64,000 nt of DNA from Tuberibacillus sp. Marseille-P3662 (GTDB lineage: Bacteria; Bacillota; Bacilli; Bacillales; Sporolactobacillaceae). The stretch lies in contig NZ_FXBS01000005.1 of assembly GCF_900178005.1 (NCBI RefSeq), forward strand, positions 372,001 to 436,000, given 5' to 3'. The notes beneath the pieces were generated by a model, which did not search any database, was not told where the DNA came from, and worked only from the letters and a program-made list of their open reading frames with translations. Positions within the stretch are counted from its first letter, which is position 1. The number at the start of each line of letters is the position of its first letter. Shown here piece by piece: positions 26,044 to 34,944 of the stretch. The position numbers were made by a program, and so were the translations under genes.

Positions 26044-26946
26044 ATGAAAGCTTTAAAAGGAGCATTTCCTGTGCTCGCTACGCCGATGCATGAGGATGAA
26101 GCGATTAATTATGAAGGCTTAAAGGAGAATATTGAGTATTTTATTAATCAAGGTGTAGCAGGAATTGCTGTTAATGGAAGTACCGGTGAATTCGTCAGCT
26201 TAACGAATGAGGAAAAATTTAAAATTGCCGAGATCGCGGTCAAACAGGTGAATGGCCGTATTCCTCTGATTCTCGGTACCGCGGCAGAGACTACAAAAGA
26301 TGCGATTATGTATACGAAGCAAGCGGAGGAAGCAGGTGCTGATGCTGCATTGCTCATTAATTCCTATTACGCACACCCAAAGGATGAAGAAGTTTACGAA
26401 CACTTCAAAGCTGTAGCAGAATCGGTCGATTTTCCGGTCATGATTTACAATAATCCGTTCACATCTGGTGTGGATATTGGGACAGAGACTATTTTAAAGG
26501 TTGCCCGTGATGTCAATAATATCACTCACATCAAGGAATCAAGCGGGGATATAAGTAAAGCGCGTGACATATCCAGACAAGGGAAAGGATTCATTGAAAC
26601 GTTTTGCGGATCCGATGACCTAGCACTCGAATCACTTTTAGTCGGAGCAACCGGATGGATTTCGGTTGCCGGAAATATTGTACCGGAATTAGTAACGGAT
26701 TTGTATAATAGTGTACAGGAAAACAACATGGAACGCGCTTGGGAATTGTATGATAGAGTTCTTCCGCTTTGCAACTTTATAGAAGGGTCCGGCAAGTATG
26801 TGCAAATCGTTAAACGAGCGATGGATCTTAAAGGGTTGGCAGGCGGCCCATCGAGAAAACCACGCTTGGGTTTAACAGGGGATGAGGATAAAACGTTGCA
26901 AGGATTGTTAAATGAACTTGATAAGAATCCAGCTCTGAGAAGCTGA
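26044..26946 (+). CDS. DapA-family 1-pyrroline-4-hydroxy-2-carboxylate deaminase (HypD-like)
   Basis: This 300-residue aldolase-fold enzyme of the dihydrodipicolinate synthase family has the Schiff-base lysine K164 (HIKESSGD), Y135 in MIYNNP and the N-terminal NGSTGEF motif. In hydroxyproline catabolism such an enzyme deaminates and dehydrates pyrroline-4-hydroxy-2-carboxylate to 2-oxoglutarate semialdehyde. ATG 26044 follows AGGGAGGCGC; the upstream in-frame ATG at 25984 has no ribosome site. The genes before it make its substrate and the one after it uses its product, which supports the assignment over true DapA. Confidence 0.85.
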   Translation: MKALKGAFPVLATPMHEDEAINYEGLKENIEYFINQGVAGIAVNGSTGEFVSLTNEEKFKIAEIAVKQVNGRIPLILGTAAETTKDAIMYTKQAEEAGADAALLINSYYAHPKDEEVYEHFKAVAESVDFPVMIYNNPFTSGVDIGTETILKVARDVNNITHIKESSGDISKARDISRQGKGFIETFCGSDDLALESLLVGATGWISVAGNIVPELVTDLYNSVQENNMERAWELYDRVLPLCNFIEGSGKYVQIVKRAMDLKGLAGGPSRKPRLGLTGDEDKTLQGLLNELDKNPALRS

Positions 26947-27012
26947 ATCGGTGACTGACAGCAAAAGTTGATATGAAACTATATACTTATCATTCAGAAG
27001 GAGGATACTCTA

Positions 27013-28500
27013 TTGATTACATCACAGGTAGAATTAAAGCCAAAAGTAAAGGGGTTTCTGGAAGGGGAGAAACAACTTTACATGAACGGTGCCTATATAC
27101 CTGCAGCCAGTGGCAAAACGTTCAAAGTATATAATCCGGCAACGGAGGACGTTTTGGCTGAAGTCAGTGAAGCACAGGAAGAAGATGTTGATCAAGCTGT
27201 TAAAGCTGCTAGAAACGCATTTGAAAACAGTGAATGGGCCACTATGACAACAGCGGAACGATCCCATCTTATTTATAAGTTTGCTGATTTGCTCGAAGAA
27301 AATCGAGAAGAGCTGGCACAATTAGAATCTTTAGATAATGGCAAGCCATATACAATTGCCTTGGAAGATGATATTGATGGTACGGTAGAGCATTTCCGTT
27401 ACTATGCAGGGTGGGCAACCAAAGTCTTAGGACAGACAACACCGATTTCGTCTGATTATTTAAATTATACAGAACATGAACCGGTTGGTGTTGTCGGTCA
27501 AATTATTCCTTGGAATTTTCCGTTGTCCATGGCTTCGTGGAAATTAGGTGCAGCACTGGCAACAGGATGTACATCTGTATTAAAACCGGCTGAGCAAACG
27601 CCGCTCTCAATGTTGTATGCTGCTGGTCTGTTTAAAGAAGCTGGATTCCCTGATGGTGTGGTTAACATTGTTTCAGGATATGGGGAAACGACAGGTGAAG
27701 CGCTTGTAAATCATACCGATATCAACAAACTTGCATTTACTGGGTCAACTGATGTAGGCAAATCGATTATGCGCAAAGCTGCAGACCAAGTGAAACATGT
27801 GACCCTTGAACTTGGCGGCAAATCGCCAAACATTATTCTTGAGGATGCTGATGTGGAAAAAGCTATTGACGCAGCATTTTCAGGGATCATGGATAATCAC
27901 GGACAAAACTGCAGCGCAACATCACGCGTCTACGTGCATCGCAAACATTATGACCGTGTTGTGGAAGGACTAGTTGAACGTGCTAAAGCTACTAAAATGG
28001 GTAACGGGATGAATGAAGGTATCGACATGGGGCCGCTCGTTTCCAAAGAACAATTTGATCGCGTTATGAACTATATTGAGATTGGAAAAGAGGAAGGCGC
28101 CAAACTTGTTGCCGGCGGTGACAGAGCATTTGATCGAGGCTACTTTGTACAGCCGACTGTCTTTGCAGATGTAGAAGATGATATGCGCATCGCCAGAGAA
28201 GAAATCTTCGGCCCCGTCGTTACGGTGTTCCCATTTGACAAAATGGAGGAAGCAGTCCGCCGGGCGAACGACAGTGAATATGGATTGGCTGCTGCAGTCT
28301 TTACGGAAAATATCCGCACAGGGCACAAGGTGGCACGCCGTCTAAAAGCAGGAACGGTATGGATCAATGATACCAACCAAGAAAACCCAGCAGCTGCATT
28401 TGGCGGCTATAAACAATCCGGTATTGGCCGGGAAATGGGCAACTATGCGCTGGACAATTATACGGAAGTAAAAAGTGTATGGGTGAATTTGCAAGAATAA
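27013..28500 (+). CDS. Aldehyde dehydrogenase (2-oxoglutarate-semialdehyde dehydrogenase role)
   Basis: This 495-residue NAD(P)-dependent aldehyde dehydrogenase has the catalytic cysteine C300 in GQNCSA, glutamate E266 in LELGGK, and the cofactor motif FTGSTDVGK at about 242-250. It would oxidise 2-oxoglutarate semialdehyde to 2-oxoglutarate, ending the hydroxyproline route in the citric acid cycle. The start is TTG, eight bases after AAGGAGG. The sequence alone fits a general betaine/gamma-aminobutyraldehyde-type dehydrogenase, so the specific role rests on operon context. Confidence 0.85.
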   Translation: MITSQVELKPKVKGFLEGEKQLYMNGAYIPAASGKTFKVYNPATEDVLAEVSEAQEEDVDQAVKAARNAFENSEWATMTTAERSHLIYKFADLLEENREELAQLESLDNGKPYTIALEDDIDGTVEHFRYYAGWATKVLGQTTPISSDYLNYTEHEPVGVVGQIIPWNFPLSMASWKLGAALATGCTSVLKPAEQTPLSMLYAAGLFKEAGFPDGVVNIVSGYGETTGEALVNHTDINKLAFTGSTDVGKSIMRKAADQVKHVTLELGGKSPNIILEDADVEKAIDAAFSGIMDNHGQNCSATSRVYVHRKHYDRVVEGLVERAKATKMGNGMNEGIDMGPLVSKEQFDRVMNYIEIGKEEGAKLVAGGDRAFDRGYFVQPTVFADVEDDMRIAREEIFGPVVTVFPFDKMEEAVRRANDSEYGLAAAVFTENIRTGHKVARRLKAGTVWINDTNQENPAAAFGGYKQSGIGREMGNYALDNYTEVKSVWVNLQE

Positions 28501-28627
28501 AAAGGACTGTCCAATTAATGGCTGGCGAATCTGATATCCCTATAAGGCAGAACGCTTGATGTTTTTGGATTGCTCATCAGTTTTGGTGTGTTAATTTTTC
28601 GATTGTTCAAGTCATTTTTCAGTCAAA

Positions 28628-28684
28628 AAAGAAGTAGCCACCCTGCATCCTACCAAAGATTAGTGGGGTAAGCTACTTCTTTCT
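28628..28684 (+). terminator. Terminator-like hairpin after the hydroxyproline operon
   Basis: AAGAAGTAGC pairs with GCTACTTCTT around a 30-base interior that has its own CACCC/GGGG pairing, followed by TTCT. The surrounding 28501-28969 gap holds one more hairpin, ACGTTAC/GTAACGT at 28856-28905 with an inner GGAAG/CTTCC stem, and no gene. Confidence 0.6.
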
Positions 28685-28926
28685 AACTCTTGGTTTTGCT
28701 AGCTGTAGGGCACCGATTATTCGGGTCTTTTTATTAGTATGATATCTACTTTCATTATTAATATCAAGAAATAAAATGTTGCAAAATTTGGATTTTGGAT
28801 CTATTGAGCCCAATTATTTCTGGTACCCTTTTTGATCAGTCCCTGTCTCTAAAGGACGTTACCTAATGAGCACTCGGAAGATCATATGGCTTCCAGGTGT
28901 AACGTAAGCTAATGTTTCGTGCCTTT

Positions 28927-28957
28927 AAAAATCAAGGCTGTCCTCTGTAGAACAGCC
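28927..28957 (-). terminator. Terminator of the leftward abg operon
   Basis: Read on the minus strand, GGCTGTTCT pairs with AGGACAGCC over a short loop and is followed by TTGATTTTTA, 13 bases after the stop codon of the AbgA-like gene. Confidence 0.75.
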
Positions 28958-28969
28958 CATGTTAAAGAG

Positions 28970-30265
28970 TCACTGATTGTATGTCTGATTCAATTTCACA
29001 ATCGATTGATATAAAGTGTCCACAGACGGAAGCAAGGTATCTTCATTAATGTCGAATCTTTCATTATGGTGTCCCGCGGCTAACTCGGTTCCGAAAACGC
29101 AATAAGTCGCTAAACCCCCATTATTTTGCACAGCCTCCATAAAATACGTCGCATCCTCGGAACCCGCACTCTCATTACTCTCAACACAGCTCCTTTTTAT
29201 TGTTGGAGATTCCTGTGCGCATTCATTGAGAATGGAAGCTAAGGCTTTTGAGCCTTGACAACTTAAACCTTCACCGACTGTCTCAATATGATAATCTGTT
29301 TGGTACATTTTGGCTGCACCTGAGACGATCGATTCGACTTGATCTTTGACATATTGATTGATATGAGCAGTATCTCCCCGGGTTTCTACTTTTAATTGGG
29401 CGTGATCAGCGATGATATTCCTTCCAGACCCAGCGTGAAGTTCACCGACATTGATTCTTGTTGTACCATCTGAATGTCGAGGGATGGCATATATATTTAA
29501 CGACGCAGTGGCAGCAGCCAATAATGCATTTCGACCTTCTTCAGGCTTACCGCCCGCATGAGATGCAACCCCATTGAACGAAATGTCTAGCTTCGACGTT
29601 GCTAAGAATCCATTATTAGCGGCAACGAAGTGATCATGTGGAATGCCAGTACCAATGTGTGTCGCAATAAAATAATCAACATCTTCAACCACATTGGCTG
29701 CAACCATGGATTTCGCTCCACGGGTACCTTCTTCGGCAGGCTGAAAAATCAGTTTGATTTTACCGCTTAAATTGTCTTTGTGTGCAGCCACTAAAGTGGC
29801 TAGACCGAGACCCATTGAAGTATGGGCATCATGTCCACACGCATGCATTTTATAAGGCACCTTCGATTGAAAACCTTCTTGGGTTGGAAAATGGTCGTCT
29901 GAATGTGATTCATGAATATCTAGCGCATCCATATCAAATCGATAAGCGATTGTTGGGCCTTCTTTCTTTGTATCTAAAGTCGCAACAATGCCTGTGTAAC
30001 CATCCCGGAAATAGTCGATATAATCTTTGTCAGCGCCATTCTCAAGTGCCCATTGGTAATGTTCATAGGTTGTTTGCTCATTGGGCTTTCCCATGCAGTG
30101 ATCTTTGGACATGACGCCTTGTCCCATTTGTAAGTCAAAACCTAGCTGATCTAGAATCGATGCCACAATTGAAGCAGTTCTCATCTCTAGAAAACCCGTT
30201 TCAGGATATTGATGAAATTGGCGTCTCCATTGAATTAATTGTCTTGATAAATTTTCTTTCTCCAT
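28970..30265 (-). CDS. abgA: M20-family amidohydrolase, AbgA-like
   Basis: This 431-residue zinc amidohydrolase has RFDMDALDI, the CGHDAHTS metal site, IFQPAEEGTRGA and GSEDATYF near the C-terminus. Its length and the 50-residue insert before the metal site (around residues 50-95) match subunit A of p-aminobenzoyl-glutamate hydrolase. The AbgT transporter and AbgB-like genes follow the same strand immediately upstream, so the set mirrors E. coli abgABT. It would hydrolyse imported p-aminobenzoyl-glutamate or another N-acyl-glutamate-like compound in the cytoplasm. AAGGAGG precedes the ATG. Confidence 0.85.
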   Translation of the reverse strand: MEKENLSRQLIQWRRQFHQYPETGFLEMRTASIVASILDQLGFDLQMGQGVMSKDHCMGKPNEQTTYEHYQWALENGADKDYIDYFRDGYTGIVATLDTKKEGPTIAYRFDMDALDIHESHSDDHFPTQEGFQSKVPYKMHACGHDAHTSMGLGLATLVAAHKDNLSGKIKLIFQPAEEGTRGAKSMVAANVVEDVDYFIATHIGTGIPHDHFVAANNGFLATSKLDISFNGVASHAGGKPEEGRNALLAAATASLNIYAIPRHSDGTTRINVGELHAGSGRNIIADHAQLKVETRGDTAHINQYVKDQVESIVSGAAKMYQTDYHIETVGEGLSCQGSKALASILNECAQESPTIKRSCVESNESAGSEDATYFMEAVQNNGGLATYCVFGTELAAGHHNERFDINEDTLLPSVDTLYQSIVKLNQTYNQ

Positions 30266-30288
30266 TTGCTGATGACCTCCTTATACAA

Positions 30289-31800
30289 TTACAGAAATGG
30301 GGATATGCCAGGGCCGAACGGAATACTTGCAAAGAAAAAGATCAAAATTAAGATGATCCAGGAAATTAGAAACGCAATTGTATAAGGGAGCATTAATGAA
30401 ATATAAGTGCCAATGCTCGCACTTTTATCATACTTTTTCATAAACGCTAGAATGATGACCATATATGGGAATAGCGGTGTTACAATATTTGTCGATGAAT
30501 CTCCCACACGATAAGCGACCTGAATAAAGGCGGGATGATAACCCAGTTGCATGAACATGGGAATAAAGACAGGTGCTTCTATGGCCCATTTCGCAGACCC
30601 GGATGTGATCAAGAAGTTCATCAGGGCTGTGAAAACAATATAAGCTAAGATTAACCCGATTCCTGTAAAGTTGATATCTTTTAAAAATTCTGCTCCATTG
30701 ACAGCGACCCATGTTCCTAAGTTAGACCAGTTAAAGTAAGCAATAAATTGGGCGATGGCAAAGACTAAAACGATGTAACTGGCCATATCCTTCATCGAAT
30801 CAGCCATATAGTCACCAACATCTTTACCAGACTTTATTTTTCCTACCGTCACGCCAAAGGCAACGCCAATGATGACAAAGAAAAATAAAATAATTGGGAT
30901 AATTCCATCTAAAAAGGGAGATGGAACAATGCCCCCATCCTCATTCGTTAAAGGGCTCCCTGGAATAAAGATAGCCAAAGCAATCAGTGCGATATAGGCA
31001 AACCCAGCAATAAGCGCATTTCTGAGTCCTTTGCCTGCATGGGCCAGTTCTTCATGATCCTCTTCCTCAACGGCATCGCCTGCATATTCACCCAGTCTTG
31101 GTTCAATGAAGTGACGAGTGATGAGTCCCCCAACAATGGTCATAACAAATACTGAGACAATGTTAAAATACCAGTTATCAATGGCTGTCACAACGATGGA
31201 ATCATTGATAATAGCAGCTGCCTCCGTCGAAATGCCAGAAAGTAAAGCATCGGTTCCGGCTATGAATAAGTTAGCTGTGAACCCAGCTCCTGCCCCTGCA
31301 AAACCAGCCGCCAAACCAGCAAGCGGGTGTCGGCCAACCTTATAGAAAACTAATGCAGCTAAAGGAGGGACTAAGACGACAGCAGCGTCTGAGGCCAAAT
31401 TCCCTAATATACCTACAAAGACAACCGTATATGTGATGAGGAATGGCGGTGATCGTAAAATCGTTTTTCTAATAGCATAATCTAGCAGACCGACTTTTTC
31501 CGCCAAACCGATGCCCATCATCATAACGAGCACCAATCCCAATGGGGCAAAGCCAGTAAAGTTGTCAAGCATCGACGTTAATATAAATTGTAGACCTTCA
31601 GCTGATAATAAGTTTTTAATCTGCAATGTTTCACCGGTACCTGGGTGAACAACAGAGGCATTAAATAGACTGAAGACATAAGATACGATGATCATGAGAA
31701 CGGATAAACCAATAAATAGAATAAACGGGTCGGGAAGTTTATTGCCCGCTCTTTCTACAAGATCAAGGAACTTTTGAAAAAAACCCTTTTTTTGCTTCAT
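30289..31800 (-). CDS. abgT: AbgT-family transporter
   Basis: This 503-residue membrane protein has about 11-13 segments. Family motifs include NKLPDPFILF near the N-terminus, GFAPLGLVLVMMMGIGLAE, NLASDAAVVLVPPLAA and the C-terminal YRVGDSSTNIVTPLFPY. AbgT proteins import p-aminobenzoyl-glutamate, and some members export sulfonamides or other compounds. It lies between the A and B hydrolase genes in one leftward operon, 23 bases from abgA, which points to import. The ATG has GGGGG close upstream. Confidence 0.9.
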   Translation of the reverse strand: MKQKKGFFQKFLDLVERAGNKLPDPFILFIGLSVLMIIVSYVFSLFNASVVHPGTGETLQIKNLLSAEGLQFILTSMLDNFTGFAPLGLVLVMMMGIGLAEKVGLLDYAIRKTILRSPPFLITYTVVFVGILGNLASDAAVVLVPPLAALVFYKVGRHPLAGLAAGFAGAGAGFTANLFIAGTDALLSGISTEAAAIINDSIVVTAIDNWYFNIVSVFVMTIVGGLITRHFIEPRLGEYAGDAVEEEDHEELAHAGKGLRNALIAGFAYIALIALAIFIPGSPLTNEDGGIVPSPFLDGIIPIILFFFVIIGVAFGVTVGKIKSGKDVGDYMADSMKDMASYIVLVFAIAQFIAYFNWSNLGTWVAVNGAEFLKDINFTGIGLILAYIVFTALMNFLITSGSAKWAIEAPVFIPMFMQLGYHPAFIQVAYRVGDSSTNIVTPLFPYMVIILAFMKKYDKSASIGTYISLMLPYTIAFLISWIILILIFFFASIPFGPGISPFL

Positions 31801-31853
31801 GTAACCCCCACTTTCATGATTTATATCGTTTCGCGGAACAAAGTCATTCTGAA

Positions 31854-33284
31854 CTAATGTTCATAAAGCTTTGAAGGTGTCACATCTTTCGGTATCGGAC
31901 AGTGATAGTCATTGTTTTCTCTAAATTGATGGAACTCTTCTTTGATAGCTTCCAAATCTTTTGGATTTGTTAATACTTGTAGTCCAGTCAATGCCATGGT
32001 TTCTGCAGCACGGAGAGTCCCTCTAAGCGCATAGCGGCTGAGTCCTTGAGTGGTCATTTGCCAAGTATGCAGATGGGTTCCGAGTGTCGAAGTTGATGAT
32101 GTGAGTTGCGCCGTAGGAACAACCCAACTGACATCTGAGACATCAGTTGAACCTGAAAGAATGTCATTGGATGCGTGATAGGAAGAGATAGCATCCGATA
32201 AGTACTTTCCGGAAAATTCACGGCCGTCACCCACATAACCAAAACCCTTCATGGAATCTAAAAAGTTATCTTGTTCAGCTTCTGAGAGTGAAGACCATAT
32301 GTCTTTAGCAAATGCGACTTCGTCTTTCGTCGGTTGATCAATATTAACGTCTTGAAAGTTGTTATATAAGATCTTTTCTAAACGACGATTAGGAATATAA
32401 TTCGAACAGGCTTTATCAAACTCAATGGACAGTTCAGTGTCGGTCATTAATGCGGCACCCTCGGCTATCTTTTTCACTCTGTTGAAGATGTCATCAACTT
32501 GATGGACCCTTGGAGCGCGGATTAAATACAATACTTCTGCATTCGCCTGAACGACATTAGGTGAGATGCCCCCTGTATGTGTAACGGCATAATGGATACG
32601 CGCTTCTTGGATGATATGCTCGCGCAAATAGTTGACCCCCACATTCATTAATTCAACGGCATCTAATGCACTTCGACCTAAATGGGGCGCATTGGCGGCA
32701 TGCGCTGAGACACCATTGAATTTGAAATACACTTGGTAATTGGCTAAGCTGGATAGGCTCATAATGGAATTGGATGGCGATGGATGCCAAGTTAATGCTG
32801 TATCGACACCGTCAAATACGCCTTCTCTTACCATGAATGTTTTTCCTGATCCGCCTTCTTCACCTGGACAACCAAAAAACTTGATCGTTCCATCTAGATG
32901 ATGTTTTTCAAGATAGGCTTTGGCGGCGCAAGCAGCAGCAAAAGCACCCGTTCCTAGTAAGTTATGGCCACATCCGTGACCAACATCTCTATCCAGAGGC
33001 TTATAGCTGGTTGCGTTGGGTTCTTGACTTAAACCAGAGAGGGCATCAAATTCACCTAGAAATCCAATGACAGGTTCGCCACTGCCATAGGTAGCTGTAA
33101 AGGCCGTTTCAATATTAGCTACATGACGCTCTACACTAAAGCCCTGCTTCTCACATTCAGCAGCCAAGAACTCCGAAGAGGCATACTCTTCAAATCTCGT
33201 TTCAGGGTGGTTATAGATATATTCACTGACTCGCTCAAATACCCCTTGATTCATGCTTAGATAGTCTTCAACAAATGTTTTCAT
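31854..33284 (-). CDS. abgB: M20-family amidohydrolase, AbgB-like
   Basis: This 476-residue zinc hydrolase is the AbgB type of M20 protein. Visible motifs are IGFLGEFDALSGL, the GHGCGHNLLGTGA metal site, FGCPGEEGGSGK with the catalytic glutamate and GSTDVSDVSWVVP near the C-terminus; the length matches the E. coli protein of 481 residues. AbgA and AbgB form a heterodimer. I chose ATG 33284; the in-frame TTG at 33299 has no ribosome site. It is the second gene of the leftward operon, after the AllC-like amidase. Confidence 0.86.
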   Translation of the reverse strand: MKTFVEDYLSMNQGVFERVSEYIYNHPETRFEEYASSEFLAAECEKQGFSVERHVANIETAFTATYGSGEPVIGFLGEFDALSGLSQEPNATSYKPLDRDVGHGCGHNLLGTGAFAAACAAKAYLEKHHLDGTIKFFGCPGEEGGSGKTFMVREGVFDGVDTALTWHPSPSNSIMSLSSLANYQVYFKFNGVSAHAANAPHLGRSALDAVELMNVGVNYLREHIIQEARIHYAVTHTGGISPNVVQANAEVLYLIRAPRVHQVDDIFNRVKKIAEGAALMTDTELSIEFDKACSNYIPNRRLEKILYNNFQDVNIDQPTKDEVAFAKDIWSSLSEAEQDNFLDSMKGFGYVGDGREFSGKYLSDAISSYHASNDILSGSTDVSDVSWVVPTAQLTSSTSTLGTHLHTWQMTTQGLSRYALRGTLRAAETMALTGLQVLTNPKDLEAIKEEFHQFRENNDYHCPIPKDVTPSKLYEH

Positions 33285-33321
33285 TGGACCTGACCCCAAT
33301 CTCGTTTAAGAATAAAATTTA

Positions 33322-34578
33322 TCAATCTGATGAATGACTCTCGTTTTCTATGAAAGCTTGTATGACCTGTGTGCCTTTGATTAATTCATTAATAGAGGTG
33401 GACTCCTCGGGGTGGTGGCTGATTCCATTTTTGCATGGAATGAAAATCAACCCTGAAGGCCATTTGTGAGCCATATTCATAACATCGTGACCAGCGCCAC
33501 TATCCATGACTTGTGTTTGCAATCCTAACTTTTTGGAGGCGTCTATTAATTTTTGCATCACGTGGTCATCTAAAGTGACAGAGTTGTCGTTGACTAATGT
33601 TTGTATTTCTATAGACACATCATTGTTTTGTTCTATATTGAAACAATAGTCCTTAATGTTCTTTACAAAACTTTGCTTGGCGTTGTCGTCAACACTGCGA
33701 ATATCGATGCCTAGTTCCACTTCTCCTGGAATCATATTCATAGCATTTGGCTTTAAATGGATGGTGCTGACCGTTGCAACCAGTGAAGGGGATTCATGTG
33801 TATGAGCTTTTAAAGCTTCCTCATTTATGAAACGAATCAAAGGTGATATGGCGACGAATGCATCTTGACGGCGATCCATGGGGGTTGTCCCCGTATGATT
33901 CGACATACCTATAGCTTTAATCATTAACCTTATAGGTCGGGCAACGCCATGGACGATACCGATATCTGCTTGAGCTGCTTGTAATTGCTCGCCTTGTTCG
34001 ATGTGCAGTTCCAAAAAACATGCCAAATGGTCTTCAGGCAATGCCGCTTGCTCAATCTCGTCCCACTTCAATCCGAAATCTTCCATTGCTTGTTTGACTG
34101 TTATCCCATCACAATCAGTCACCTCAGCCAATGCTGCTTTTTCAAATTGACCAGATATAGCTTTACTTCCAAGCGTTGAAATCCCAAAACGGGCGGATTC
34201 CTCAGAGGCGAAGCAGATGACAGCAATATTTTTATGGGGGCGAAACTGTTTATCTTTTAAAATCTTAACCGCAGCTAATGCACATAACACCCCAGCCACT
34301 CCGTCATAGCCGCCACCGTTGTAGACCGTATCAAGGTGAGAACCCATGGCGATTGTTTTGGCCTTATGATCAATGTCCCATACAGCCCAGACATTACCGG
34401 CTTGATCTTGCGAAGTGACTAGACCGAGTTCTTGTGCGATGCGTACGAATGCTTGCTGGGCAGATGCCTCTTCTTCTGTGTATCCTAACCGTGAAAAACC
34501 TTCTGAATGATTCATATTGTGAGTTAGATTCAATTGGCATAACTTGTCTGCCATCCAAACGGCTAATTCACTCATCAT
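33322..34578 (-). CDS. M20-family Zn-dependent hydrolase, allantoate/N-carbamoyl-amino-acid amidase type
   Basis: This 418-residue enzyme is of the AllC/HyuC branch. Motifs are MGSHLDTVYNGGGYDGVAGV at residues 77-96, FASEESARFG, LHIEQG and the C-terminal GAGHDAMNMA-like segment, here GAGHDVMNM. Such enzymes cleave N-carbamoyl-L-amino acids, allantoate or ureidoglycolate. It is the first gene of the abg operon, divergent from the AcoR-like activator. Its presence suggests that the imported compound can be carbamoylated or is trimmed in two steps. A functional link to the HyuAB genes 20 kb away is chemically reasonable but unproven. ATG 34575 is an equally good start. Confidence 0.85.
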   Translation of the reverse strand: MMSELAVWMADKLCQLNLTHNMNHSEGFSRLGYTEEEASAQQAFVRIAQELGLVTSQDQAGNVWAVWDIDHKAKTIAMGSHLDTVYNGGGYDGVAGVLCALAAVKILKDKQFRPHKNIAVICFASEESARFGISTLGSKAISGQFEKAALAEVTDCDGITVKQAMEDFGLKWDEIEQAALPEDHLACFLELHIEQGEQLQAAQADIGIVHGVARPIRLMIKAIGMSNHTGTTPMDRRQDAFVAISPLIRFINEEALKAHTHESPSLVATVSTIHLKPNAMNMIPGEVELGIDIRSVDDNAKQSFVKNIKDYCFNIEQNNDVSIEIQTLVNDNSVTLDDHVMQKLIDASKKLGLQTQVMDSGAGHDVMNMAHKWPSGLIFIPCKNGISHHPEESTSINELIKGTQVIQAFIENESHSSD

Positions 34579-34944
34579 TGATACCTCTGCTTTTGGAATG
34601 ATTGTTCAAACACTGTTTAATAAGAGCTTTTTTCAGTTCGATACGTGCGATACTTTGAAACACCTCGCTTGATTATAAAAAGTCAACGCCTTTTAAATGA
34701 TTATGAGTAGAGAAGGGCGATGATGTATGGGAAAAAACGTCAGGAGCATGGGCAACAACAGCCGTTGGAATGACTTGAGCCCCACTCTTGTGCTTATTCC
34801 ACCCCAAGTATCCAACGGCATGATTACTAGATAAGCTAGTCTTTTTTTATCAGTCGGAATGGTTTAGGTCCATTGAATGCTTTATTAATACATACAATTG
34901 TGATAATTTTAAATTGTTATAATTAAACAAGTGAGGGGATCAAA
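34579..34944. other. Divergent intergenic region with nested inverted repeat
   Basis: GCCGTTGGA (34761-34769) pairs with TCCAACGGC (34811-34819), and the stem continues inside with ACTTG/CAAGT. A second small hairpin, ACTAG/CTAGT at 34826-34840, is directly followed by CTTTTTTT. Together they look like a structured RNA with a terminator, or a leader for the activator gene. TATAAT at 34918-34923 is a likely -10 box for that gene. No clear promoter for the leftward abg operon was found. Confidence 0.45.

Noticed and set aside
28501-28969. Possible gene or riboswitch in the gap after the aldehyde dehydrogenase
   Set aside because: Only terminator-type hairpins are visible and no known riboswitch core was recognised.
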